64,000 nt of DNA. Origin: Campylobacter peloridis LMG 23910. Its GTDB lineage: Bacteria > Campylobacterota > Campylobacteria > Campylobacterales > Campylobacteraceae. Under the pieces are notes generated by a model. That model worked only from the letters and a program-made list of their open reading frames with translations. It was not told the DNA's origin and ran no database searches. The number at the start of each line of letters is the position of its first letter. Within the stretch, counting starts at the first letter, position 1. The DNA lies in the NCBI RefSeq assembly GCF_000816785.1, contig NZ_CP007766.1:186001-250000 (forward strand). The letters run 5' to 3'. Below are positions 1 to 7,332 of the stretch, in pieces. Position numbers and translations under genes: made by a program.

Positions 1-1
1 T

Positions 2-787
2 TTACTTTTTAAAGAAAATGATGATCTAAATAAAAGTGAATTCACTCAAATGGCAATAGTTTTAAATTCTTTAATGGCTTATGAGGTATTTTGTGAAAAT
101 GCTAATTTATCTCAAAAATATGCTTTAGGCCATTCTTTAGGTGAATTTAGCGCTTTAGCTGTTCAAGGTGCTTTTGATTTTTTAGATGTTATTGCTTTAG
201 TTAACAAACGTGGCAAATTTATGCAAGATGATTGTTCTAAAATAGAAGCTGGTATGATGGTAGTTTTGGGACTTAGTGACGATATAGTAGAGAATTTGTG
301 CAAACAAGCTCAAAATGAAAATAAAAAAATCTATGCAGCAAATTATAATTGTGATGGACAAATTGTAGTAGCTGGATTGAAAAATGATTTGCTATCTTAT
401 GAAAATAAATTTAAAGAAGCTGGTGCGAAAAGAGCTATGCTTTTAAATATGAGTGTAGCAAGTCATTGTCCTTTATTAAAGGATGCATCTTTAAAATTAA
501 GCAATGAATTAAAAAACATTTTAAAAGATAATTTTAACTTAGTTATTTCTAATGTCAATGCATCACCATATGATAATAAAGATAAAGCATTAGTTCTTTT
601 AAGCGAGCAATTAATAAAGCCAGTTTTATATAAACAAAGTATAAAAAATATAGATGAAGAAGTGAGCTTTTATATAGAATTTGGAGCAAATGTTTTAAAA
701 GGTTTAAATAAAAAAATATCACAAAAACCAACTTATTCTTTAACAAATATGAATGATTTAGATGAAATTTTAAAGGTTATAAGATGA
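2..787 (+). CDS. fabD: Malonyl-CoA:ACP transacylase, 5' end outside window
   Basis: This enzyme transfers malonyl groups from CoA to acyl carrier protein for cytosolic fatty-acid elongation. The frame is already open at base 2, so the first 40 or so residues of a family of about 305 lie upstream of the window. The nucleophile motif GHSLGEFSAL is encoded at about 128-157 and the segment with the catalytic histidine (SVASHCPLL) at about 450-480. The stop overlaps the next gene as ATGA, which indicates translational coupling. The internal ATG at 50 is not the real start, because conserved coding continues upstream of it. Confidence 0.93.
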   Translation, partial: LLFKENDDLNKSEFTQMAIVLNSLMAYEVFCENANLSQKYALGHSLGEFSALAVQGAFDFLDVIALVNKRGKFMQDDCSKIEAGMMVVLGLSDDIVENLCKQAQNENKKIYAANYNCDGQIVVAGLKNDLLSYENKFKEAGAKRAMLLNMSVASHCPLLKDASLKLSNELKNILKDNFNLVISNVNASPYDNKDKALVLLSEQLIKPVLYKQSIKNIDEEVSFYIEFGANVLKGLNKKISQKPTYSLTNMNDLDEILKVIR

Positions 788-1470
788 AAATAGCTATTTT
801 AGGTGCAATGAGTGAAGAGATCACGCCTTTACTTGAGATTTTAAAAGATTATGAAAAAATAGAATATGCAAACAATACTTATTATTTAGCTAAATATAAA
901 AATCATGATTTAATACTTGCATATTCTAAAATAGGAAAGGTTAATTCTACTCTTAGTGCAAGCATTATGATAGAAAAATTTAAAGCTGAAATTTTACTTT
1001 TCACAGGAGTTGCTGGAGCTTTTAATCCGAGCTTAGAAATAGGTGATTTATTATATGCTACAAAATTAGTTCAATACGATCTTGATATAACAGCTTTTGG
1101 TCATCCATTAGGTTATGTTCCTGGTAATGAAATTTTTATTAAAACCGATGAAAGACTTAATAATATTGCTTTAGAAGTTGCAAAAGAATTAAATATAAAA
1201 ATTCAATCAGGTATTATAGCTACAGGAGATGAATTTATTTGTGATGATGCTAAAAAATCTAAAATAAGAGAAATTTTTAATGCTGATGCTTGTGAGATGG
1301 AAGGAGCAAGTGTAGCTTTAGTTTGTGATGCTTTGAAAATTCCTTGTTTTATATTAAGAGCTATGAGTGATAAAGCTGGCACTAAAGCTGAATTTGATTT
1401 TGATGAATTTGTAGAAAAATCGGCAAAAATTTCAGCTAATTTCGTATTAAAAATGTGCGATAAAATATGA
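784..1470 (+). CDS. mtnN: MTA/SAH nucleosidase (also aminodeoxyfutalosine nucleosidase)
   Basis: This cytosolic nucleosidase hydrolyses methylthioadenosine and S-adenosylhomocysteine. In Campylobacter and Helicobacter the same enzyme is known to cleave 6-amino-6-deoxyfutalosine in the futalosine route to menaquinone. The 228-residue protein opens with MKIAILGAMSEEITPL, has the GVAGAF segment near residue 78, the CEMEGASVA substrate motif near 172 and the catalytic Asp in RAMSDKAG near 197. Length and motifs are normal for MTAN. It overlaps fabD by 4 nt and the PP-loop gene by 4 nt, so it is mid-operon. The dual role is family knowledge, not visible in sequence. Confidence 0.93.
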   Translation: MKIAILGAMSEEITPLLEILKDYEKIEYANNTYYLAKYKNHDLILAYSKIGKVNSTLSASIMIEKFKAEILLFTGVAGAFNPSLEIGDLLYATKLVQYDLDITAFGHPLGYVPGNEIFIKTDERLNNIALEVAKELNIKIQSGIIATGDEFICDDAKKSKIREIFNADACEMEGASVALVCDALKIPCFILRAMSDKAGTKAEFDFDEFVEKSAKISANFVLKMCDKI

Positions 1471-2210
1471 TTAATCTTAGTAAAAAATTAATAAGAGAAG
1501 TTGCAAAAGCAAATGCTAAATATTCTTTAATACAAGATAAAGATAAGGTTTTGTTAGGGCTTAGTGGAGGTAAAGACTCATTAGCTTTAGCTCACCTTTT
1601 AAATCGTATGCAAGCTCATGCACCTTTTAAATTTAAGCTTAAAGCTATTACTCTAAGTTATGGAATGGGAGAAGATTATACAAATCTTTCAAATCATTGT
1701 AAAGAGCATGGTATAGATCATGAGGTGCTTGATTCAAATATTTATGAAATTTCAGAAGATACTATAAGAAAAAATTCAAGTTTTTGTAGTTATTTTTCAA
1801 GAATGAGAAGAGGAGCTTTATATACTTATGCTTTAGAAAATGGTTATAATAAATTAGCAATAGCTCATCATTTAGATGATGCTGTTGAGAGTTTTTTTAT
1901 GAATTTTATTTATAATGGCTCTTTAAGAACTTTAGCTCCAAAATACAAAAGCAAAAGAGGCATAGAAGTTATTAGACCTTTAATTTTTGTAAGAGAAAGA
2001 CAGCTTAGAGAAAATGCTATTAATAATAATTTAGAAGTTATAGGAAATGAATTTTGTCCTGGAATGAAACTTAGTCAAAGAAATATAAAATTTCCTCATG
2101 CTAGAGAAGAAGCAAAGCAATTATTAGCAAATTTAGAAAAAGAAAATCCAAAATTATTTACTAGTTTAAAGACAGCATTTTCTAATATACATACAAATAC
2201 TTTTTTTTAG
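1467..2210 (+). CDS. TtcA-like PP-loop ATPase, tRNA thiolation type
   Basis: This is a member of the TtcA branch of PP-loop ATPases, which adenylate tRNA bases for sulfur insertion (2-thiocytidine 32 in E. coli). The pyrophosphate loop LSGGKDSLAL is at about residues 32-41, followed by AIAHHLDDAVESFFMN and a C-terminal FCPGMKLSQR. E. coli TtcA binds an Fe-S cluster through a CxxC pair plus a third Cys. Here the first position is Cys (SSFCSYFSRMRRG), but the residue aligned with the second Cys is Phe, and the third is kept as FC. Chemistry and tRNA target may therefore differ, so no symbol is assigned. It overlaps mtnN by 4 nt. Confidence 0.8.
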   Translation: MINLSKKLIREVAKANAKYSLIQDKDKVLLGLSGGKDSLALAHLLNRMQAHAPFKFKLKAITLSYGMGEDYTNLSNHCKEHGIDHEVLDSNIYEISEDTIRKNSSFCSYFSRMRRGALYTYALENGYNKLAIAHHLDDAVESFFMNFIYNGSLRTLAPKYKSKRGIEVIRPLIFVRERQLRENAINNNLEVIGNEFCPGMKLSQRNIKFPHAREEAKQLLANLEKENPKLFTSLKTAFSNIHTNTFF

Positions 2211-2218
2211 GGTTTTGT

Positions 2219-2731
2219 GTGAAAAAACTTTTGATAGTTGTTGATTATCAAAATGATTTTATTGATGGTAGTTTAGGCTTTAAAAAAGCTTTTGATATAA
2301 AGGAAAATATTCTTAATATTTTAAAAGATCATAAAGGTGATATTGTTTTTACTTTTGATACTCACGATAAAAATTATTTAAAAACTCAAGAAGGTAAAAA
2401 TCTTCCTATTTGTCATTGTATAAAAAATACTTTAGGCTGGGAAATGCCAAGTGCTTTTGATGAATATTTAAAAAAAGCTAAAAAAATTTTTTATAAAGAT
2501 ACTTTTGGTAGTTTAGAACTTGCAAATTTTTTAAAAGATAGCGATTATAAAGAAATACATTTTTGTGGTCTTGTTTCGCATATTTGTGTATTTTTTAATA
2601 TTATTTTAGCTTTTAGTGCAAAACCAAATTCTAATATTATTTTACATTCTAATGCTAGTGCTAGTTTTGATGCAAATTTAGAAAAAAAAGCTTATGAACT
2701 TCTGCAATCTTTTGGGGTTATTATTGTTTAA
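2219..2731 (+). CDS. Isochorismatase/nicotinamidase-family cysteine hydrolase
   Basis: This 170-residue cytosolic hydrolase belongs to the isochorismatase-like (cysteine hydrolase) fold. The catalytic triad can be read as Asp in LLIVVDYQNDF near the N-terminus, Lys in FYKDTFGS at about 91, and the nucleophile Cys in GLVSHICV at about 125. The start is GTG at 2219 with an AGGG element 6-9 nt upstream. Its stop shares the A of the recO ATG. Nicotinamidase is a plausible activity, but the substrate cannot be fixed from sequence. Confidence 0.8.
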   Translation: MKKLLIVVDYQNDFIDGSLGFKKAFDIKENILNILKDHKGDIVFTFDTHDKNYLKTQEGKNLPICHCIKNTLGWEMPSAFDEYLKKAKKIFYKDTFGSLELANFLKDSDYKEIHFCGLVSHICVFFNIILAFSAKPNSNIILHSNASASFDANLEKKAYELLQSFGVIIV

Positions 2732-3345
2732 TGCAAGGTTTTATTTTACATACTCAAAGCGTTAAGGATGAGGATTTAATTGTATATATACTCAGTTTAA
2801 AAAAAGTTATCAAAGCTTATAGATTTTATGGAATGAGGCACTCTAGTATTTTAAGTGGATATAAAATAGATTTTGAATTAGAAGATAGCTCAAGGTTTTT
2901 ACCACGCTTAAAAGATGTTTTACACATCGGATTTCCTTGGATTTTAGATAGAGAAAAAATGCTTTATTGGCAAGAATTTATAAGGCTTTTTTATAAACAC
3001 TTAAAAGAGGTTGAAAATTTAGAGAGTTTTTATTTTGAGCTTTTGGATGATTGTATAAAGCGTTTTCAAAAACAAGATTGCAAAAGAGTGATTGTTGATG
3101 CGTATTTAAAACTTTTGATTTTTGAAGGACGCTTGCATAAAGAATTCGTTTGTTTTGCTTGTGATGAAAAAATTACTCAAGATTTGGTTTTATTAAGAGC
3201 CTTTTTACCTGCTCATAAAAAATGTGCCGTTGGTTATGAATTTAATGAAAAAGAGCTTTCAAATTTTTATGAAAAACAAAATTCATCGCATTTTAGCGAT
3301 GAATATATTGAAAAACTATATAGAATCATCAAAGAGGGTTTTTAA
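2731..3345 (+). CDS. recO: DNA recombination/repair protein RecO (short epsilon form)
   Basis: RecO loads RecA on SSB-coated single-stranded DNA together with RecR. The 204-residue protein has the N-terminal OB-like segment MQGFILHTQSVKDEDLIVYIL and a helical middle. A Cys cluster (FVCFACDEK followed by HKKC, about residues 141-165) matches a zinc site. It is shorter than enterobacterial RecO, as is usual in Campylobacter and Helicobacter. The gene abuts the preceding hydrolase and converges on the following minus-strand gene, overlapping it by 17 nt. Confidence 0.8.
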   Translation: MQGFILHTQSVKDEDLIVYILSLKKVIKAYRFYGMRHSSILSGYKIDFELEDSSRFLPRLKDVLHIGFPWILDREKMLYWQEFIRLFYKHLKEVENLESFYFELLDDCIKRFQKQDCKRVIVDAYLKLLIFEGRLHKEFVCFACDEKITQDLVLLRAFLPAHKKCAVGYEFNEKELSNFYEKQNSSHFSDEYIEKLYRIIKEGF

Positions 3346-3649
3346 GCGTAATATCATACATAGTAATAGCCTCTTGTCTTAGCTTTGCAATAATATTTGC
3401 TGTATCAATATAGGTATTTTTGATAATAGCTTCCTTGCTATTTTCAATATCTTTAAACAAATTTCTAAGCTGTTTTTGAGAATTTTGCAAATGAATGTTG
3501 ATTGATTTTGGTTGTTCTTGTTGCAAAATTTCTTCAAAATTTAATTGCTGTTTGTTGAGTTTTGAAGCATGTGCTGCTAGATTATTAGCACTTGTTCTAA
3601 TACCACCTAATGCGTTGTGAATTCCTTTTGAATTGATATGAGCTGCCAT
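3329..3649 (-). CDS. Small flagellar rod-like protein, sigma54-driven
   Basis: The function of this 106-residue protein is not established. Its N-terminus (IHNALGGIRTSANNLAAHASKLN) resembles the ALxGLxxxxxxLxxxANNIAN signature of flagellar rod and hook proteins. The C-terminal segment DTANIIAKLRQEAITMYDITLK resembles their terminal helix, with almost no middle domain. A strong RBS (AAGGAAGG) precedes the ATG at 3649, and an ideal sigma54 element lies about 55-70 nt upstream over the dusB stop. RpoN controls hook/basal-body genes in Campylobacter, so a flagellum-associated or secreted role is inferred. It converges with recO. Confidence 0.7.
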   Translation of the reverse strand: MAAHINSKGIHNALGGIRTSANNLAAHASKLNKQQLNFEEILQQEQPKSINIHLQNSQKQLRNLFKDIENSKEAIIKNTYIDTANIIAKLRQEAITMYDITLKNPL

Positions 3650-3703
3650 TAACCTTCCTTGTTTTATGGTATCTCTTCATTCATATTGCTTGCTTTTTAA
3701 CAA

Positions 3704-3717
3704 GCAAAAATCATTCC
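3704..3717 (-). promoter_or_regulatory. Sigma54 (RpoN) promoter
   Basis: Reading the minus strand, GGAATGATTTTTGC has the invariant GG and GC separated by exactly 10 nt, and is followed by TTG. It overlaps the dusB stop codon and would start transcription near 3691, giving a 5' leader of about 40 nt for the small flagellar-type gene. The surrounding 20-mer (3701-3720) is identical to the one at 52609-52628. Confidence 0.85.
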
Positions 3718-4637
3718 TTATTGAAAAAATCTTGGATATAATTTCGCATTATATTAGCATCATTTATACGATTGACTTGATCTCTAAAATTTGAAGCATC
3801 ATCATAGCCTTTAGAATATTCGTGTAAGTGTTTTCTAAAAATACTTACACCTTGTTCTTTATAATGTTTTAGCATTTCTTCAAAGTGTGTAAAAATAATT
3901 TTATTTTTCATGGCCTTGTCAATTTTTTTACCATGTTTAATTTCATAAAATATCCAAGGTTTTCCTATACTAGCACGCCCTATCATTAATGCATCGCATT
4001 GAGTTATTTTAAATACTTCATTAGCATTTTTAGCATTTATATCCCCATTTGCAACTAAAGGAATTTTTATACTTTCTTTAGCTAAAGCTATGGCTTCATA
4101 ATCTGCATTACCACTATACATTTGTTTTCTTGTTCGTCCATGCATGCTAATAAAATCTACTCCAGCATTTTCACATGCCTTTGCTATGCAAATAGGATCT
4201 TTTTTGTCATATCCTAATCTTACTTTAACACTAGTTAATTTTTTATTACTTGTTTTTTTAATGCATTCTAAAATTCGTTGTAATTTGCTAAGATCTTGAA
4301 GTAATGCACTTCCTGCACATTGCTTAATAACTTTATTTACAGGACATCCGCAGTTAAAATCAATTCCATCGATAAAATCAAACTGATTGAGAATTTCCAC
4401 TGCTTTTTTTATAATGTTTTCATCAGAACCAGCAATTTGAACTATATAAGGGGTTTCAAGTTCAGCCTTTTGTATCATTTTTAGAGTTTTTGTGCTTTCA
4501 TACACTAAAGCATTGGAGCTTATCATCTCACTAATTGTAACATCAGCTCCAAATTGCTTAACTAAATTTCTTAATGGTAAATCAGAAAATCCTGCCATAG
4601 GCGCTAAAAATAAAGGTTTTTTGCTAAAATCTATCAT
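3711..4637 (-). CDS. dusB: tRNA-dihydrouridine synthase
   Basis: This FMN enzyme reduces uridine to dihydrouridine in tRNA. The 308-residue TIM-barrel protein shows the N-terminal LFLAPMAGFSDLPLRNL, the active-site segment GIDFNCGCPVNKVIKQCAGSAL (catalytic Cys), HGRTRKQMYSG and the phosphate-binding LVANGDI and LMIGRASIGKPW segments. These are the hallmarks of the DusB group. Its ATG overlaps the stop of the upstream membrane-protein gene by 4 nt. Confidence 0.9.
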   Translation of the reverse strand: MIDFSKKPLFLAPMAGFSDLPLRNLVKQFGADVTISEMISSNALVYESTKTLKMIQKAELETPYIVQIAGSDENIIKKAVEILNQFDFIDGIDFNCGCPVNKVIKQCAGSALLQDLSKLQRILECIKKTSNKKLTSVKVRLGYDKKDPICIAKACENAGVDFISMHGRTRKQMYSGNADYEAIALAKESIKIPLVANGDINAKNANEVFKITQCDALMIGRASIGKPWIFYEIKHGKKIDKAMKNKIIFTHFEEMLKHYKEQGVSIFRKHLHEYSKGYDDASNFRDQVNRINDANIMRNYIQDFFNKE

Positions 4638-5617
4638 TGTATAAATTTTTCAAGCTCTATTTTTTTTCCATGCTCTCTTAAGAATAAAACAAGCCTAAAA
4701 TCTTTATATTGTTGTTGATCATTCCCAAGTTCGTTTATTAGTTCATCATACATTCCAAATTCAGCTAATACATAAAAATAAGCTTTTAATGCTTGAGTTT
4801 GATGTTCTTTTAATTTTTTAAATAATGCAATTAAAATTTGTGGTTCAAATTTCTTACAAAGTATTTTTGCACTTGTTAAGAATGATTTTTCATCTAAGTT
4901 ATTCATGCTTAACAAAACTTCTATTTCCGCATGATTTAATTCTAAAGTTTCATTTTGAAATCTTTCTAGTAATAATAAAACATCCTCTTGTTTCTTTTCT
5001 ATTTTTAAAGTTTTAATTTGGCTATATGGTGCATTTTTTAATACTTGCATATAAGCATATTTTTCTAATTTGTTTGATAAATTTTCTTTGTTTTTAATAT
5101 AAGCATAAGCATAGTCGCTATCTTTTTGAAAATGGTTTTTTTCATTTAGAATAAAAAAATCATTATCTTGCTCTAATTTGATTTTTTTAAGATCAACAAA
5201 ATTGCCATCTTGTAATTGCTGAAAAATATCTATTATATTATCTATTTTTGGATTTTGAATTTTTTCACGAAAATAAAGAGCTTGTGTATTTTTAGCTATA
5301 TCTTGGAATTCTTGAGTTTTAAATTTAATTTTGCTATTTTTTTTTAAAAATATATCAATAATAAAATTTTCATAGTTTTTACTATCTTTAATAAAATTTT
5401 TATATTGTAAATGTTTTAAAAATCCATAAAAACTCATATGCAATAAAGCTAAAATCATTAAAACAAATGCAGGTAAAATAATCCAAATGCTAATTGGCAA
5501 AGTTAATTCAAAAGTAGAAATCACAAAAGAGTAATTTCCTAAATTTAGATTATAAACCAAAGCAGCTATAATTAAAAGATAAATTATGCTTGCAAAGAAA
5601 AATAATTTTATCTTCAT
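4634..5617 (-). CDS. Membrane protein of unknown function
   Basis: The gene is not recognised beyond its position, which matches a conserved Campylobacter gene between dusB and the dksA-like gene. The 327-residue protein has two hydrophobic helices near the N-terminus (about residues 4-24 and 42-66). A long charged, helix-rich cytoplasmic portion follows, possibly with helical repeats (LKEHQTQALKAYFYVLAEFGMYDELINEL). It overlaps both neighbours by 4 nt, so it is co-translated with them. Confidence 0.75.
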   Translation of the reverse strand: MKIKLFFFASIIYLLIIAALVYNLNLGNYSFVISTFELTLPISIWIILPAFVLMILALLHMSFYGFLKHLQYKNFIKDSKNYENFIIDIFLKKNSKIKFKTQEFQDIAKNTQALYFREKIQNPKIDNIIDIFQQLQDGNFVDLKKIKLEQDNDFFILNEKNHFQKDSDYAYAYIKNKENLSNKLEKYAYMQVLKNAPYSQIKTLKIEKKQEDVLLLLERFQNETLELNHAEIEVLLSMNNLDEKSFLTSAKILCKKFEPQILIALFKKLKEHQTQALKAYFYVLAEFGMYDELINELGNDQQQYKDFRLVLFLREHGKKIELEKFIQ

Positions 5618-5970
5618 AATTCTCTCCTTTTTTCTAAATTTTCACGACAATTAATGCAATATTTTGCATGTGGTTTTACTTTTAATCTTTCAGGATGGAT
5701 ATATTCTTCACAGGATTCACATACTCCATATATGTTTTGTTCTATTTTATTTAAAGATATTCTAATTTCTTCTAGTTCTATTTTTAAATTTTCATTAATA
5801 GTAAAATCAATATGTGAGCTGTTATCAATTTGCTGCAAATCGACTTCATCGCTTGGTTGGCTATCGTGTAGATTGTGAATATTATCGATATTGCCTTGAA
5901 GTTGTTTTAAAATTTCTTTTTGTCTTTGAGTGAGAATATTTTTAAATTCTTCAAGATTTAACTCTTGCAT
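5614..5970 (-). CDS. dksA: DksA/TraR-type zinc-finger transcription factor
   Basis: DksA-type proteins enter the RNA polymerase secondary channel and modulate rRNA and stress promoters with ppGpp. This 118-residue protein has an N-terminal coiled-coil region and a C-terminal four-Cys zinc finger (GVCESCEEYIHPERLKVKPHAKYCINCR, about residues 82-109). It is shorter than E. coli DksA (151 residues) but standard for Campylobacter. It is coupled to the downstream membrane-protein gene by a 4-nt overlap. Confidence 0.85.
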   Translation of the reverse strand: MQELNLEEFKNILTQRQKEILKQLQGNIDNIHNLHDSQPSDEVDLQQIDNSSHIDFTINENLKIELEEIRISLNKIEQNIYGVCESCEEYIHPERLKVKPHAKYCINCRENLEKRREL

Positions 5971-5982
5971 AAATGCTCCTAA

Positions 5983-6438
5983 TTATTTGTGATATGGATG
6001 GTTATTATTAATACAAAATGCACGATAAATTTGCTCTAAAATCATAGTTTTTACAAATTTATGCGCTAAAGTCATTTTGCTAAGCGCTATAGAACAATGC
6101 ATTTGTGTGATAAATTCTTTTTCAAAACCATAAGCTCCGCCTATGAAAAAAGAAATTTCATTTTTATCTTGTAATAATTTGGCAAATTCTATACTTGTTA
6201 ATTGTTTGCCTTTTTCATCTAATGCTATGCAAAATCCTTTTTTGTGTGGGTTTAAAGCTGTAGAATAAGCTTTTTTCGCCTCTTGTGCATTAGTATTTTG
6301 TGCTAATGCTATTTTATTGTTAAAAATACATATATCATTTAAAATACTAAAGTTTTTTATGAGTTTAATATAATACTCATTGATTTTGTTAAATTCATCA
6401 TTATTATTTTTTTGTATGCTTAAAAGATTAATTTGCAT
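5983..6438 (-). CDS. rlmH: 23S rRNA pseudouridine-1915 N3-methyltransferase
   Basis: RlmH methylates pseudouridine 1915 of 23S rRNA on assembled ribosomes. The 151-residue SPOUT-type protein carries the SAM-knot motif [15 protein letters not shown] at about 95-109 and ends in the diagnostic HPYHK. It lies 2 nt downstream of accD and 12 nt upstream of the dksA-like gene, all on the minus strand. Confidence 0.9.
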   Translation of the reverse strand: MQINLLSIQKNNNDEFNKINEYYIKLIKNFSILNDICIFNNKIALAQNTNAQEAKKAYSTALNPHKKGFCIALDEKGKQLTSIEFAKLLQDKNEISFFIGGAYGFEKEFITQMHCSIALSKMTLAHKFVKTMILEQIYRAFCINNNHPYHK

Positions 6439-6440
6439 TT

Positions 6441-7283
6441 TTAATTTTTAGAAAAAAATCTCAAAAAATCAGCGATGAATTTTTTATGTTCACTTCTTTC
6501 AACTATAGCATCAATCAATCCATGTTCTAATAAAAATTCTGCTCTTTGAAAGCCTTCTGGTAAATCCGCACCTATAGTTTGTTTTATCACCCTAGCTCCT
6601 GCAAATCCCACTAAAGCACCAGGCTCAGCGATAATGATATCTCCAAGCCATGCAAAAGAAGCACTTACTCCACCCATAGTAGGATCAGTAAGAACTGAAA
6701 TATAAGGTAATTTTTCTTCCGCTAATAATTTTAACGCAGCACTTGTTTTGCTCATTTGCATTAAAGAGTAAGTGCTCTCTTGCATTCTAGCTCCACCGCT
6801 AGCACTCACAATAACCACAGGAGTTTTTTTCTCTATAGCTCTTTCAATGGCTCTAAGAATTTTTTCACCTTCTACAGATCCTAAACTTCCGCCCATAAAT
6901 GAAAAATCAAATACGACAAGCTGAGTTTTAATTCCATCTATGGTGCATTCTCCGCTTATTATGGCACTTTTTCTACCCGTTTTTTCTTCATTTTCTGCCA
7001 GTCTTTTTTTATAAGATTTGCTATCAACAAATTTAAGAGGATCGATAGCATGTAAATTTTTATCTATTTCTACAAATGAACCTTCATCGCTTAGTAATTC
7101 TATACGCTTTAAGGGAGTTAATCTCATATGAAAATTACATTTAGGACAAACATTATAACAAGTTTCTATTTCTTTATAATACATTAACGCATGGCAAGAA
7201 TTACATTTTATCCAATGATTAGGAGCTTCATTTGGAGTTGCTTGTTTGCGTCTTATACTAGAAAAAATATCTAAAAAATTCAT
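6441..7283 (-). CDS. accD: Acetyl-CoA carboxylase carboxyltransferase subunit beta
   Basis: AccD forms the carboxyltransferase with AccA and makes malonyl-CoA from carboxybiotin and acetyl-CoA. The 280-residue protein has the N-terminal four-Cys zinc ribbon ([14 protein letters not shown], then [14 protein letters not shown]). It also has the crotonase-fold segments [25 protein letters not shown] and [14 protein letters not shown]. Length and motifs are complete. It sits downstream of bamA on the same strand across a 49-nt gap. Confidence 0.95.
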   Translation of the reverse strand: MNFLDIFSSIRRKQATPNEAPNHWIKCNSCHALMYYKEIETCYNVCPKCNFHMRLTPLKRIELLSDEGSFVEIDKNLHAIDPLKFVDSKSYKKRLAENEEKTGRKSAIISGECTIDGIKTQLVVFDFSFMGGSLGSVEGEKILRAIERAIEKKTPVVIVSASGGARMQESTYSLMQMSKTSAALKLLAEEKLPYISVLTDPTMGGVSASFAWLGDIIIAEPGALVGFAGARVIKQTIGADLPEGFQRAEFLLEHGLIDAIVERSEHKKFIADFLRFFSKN

Positions 7284-7332
7284 ATTACTACCTAAAATAA
7301 AATTTTAAAATTATAGCAAGATTTTATTTTTT

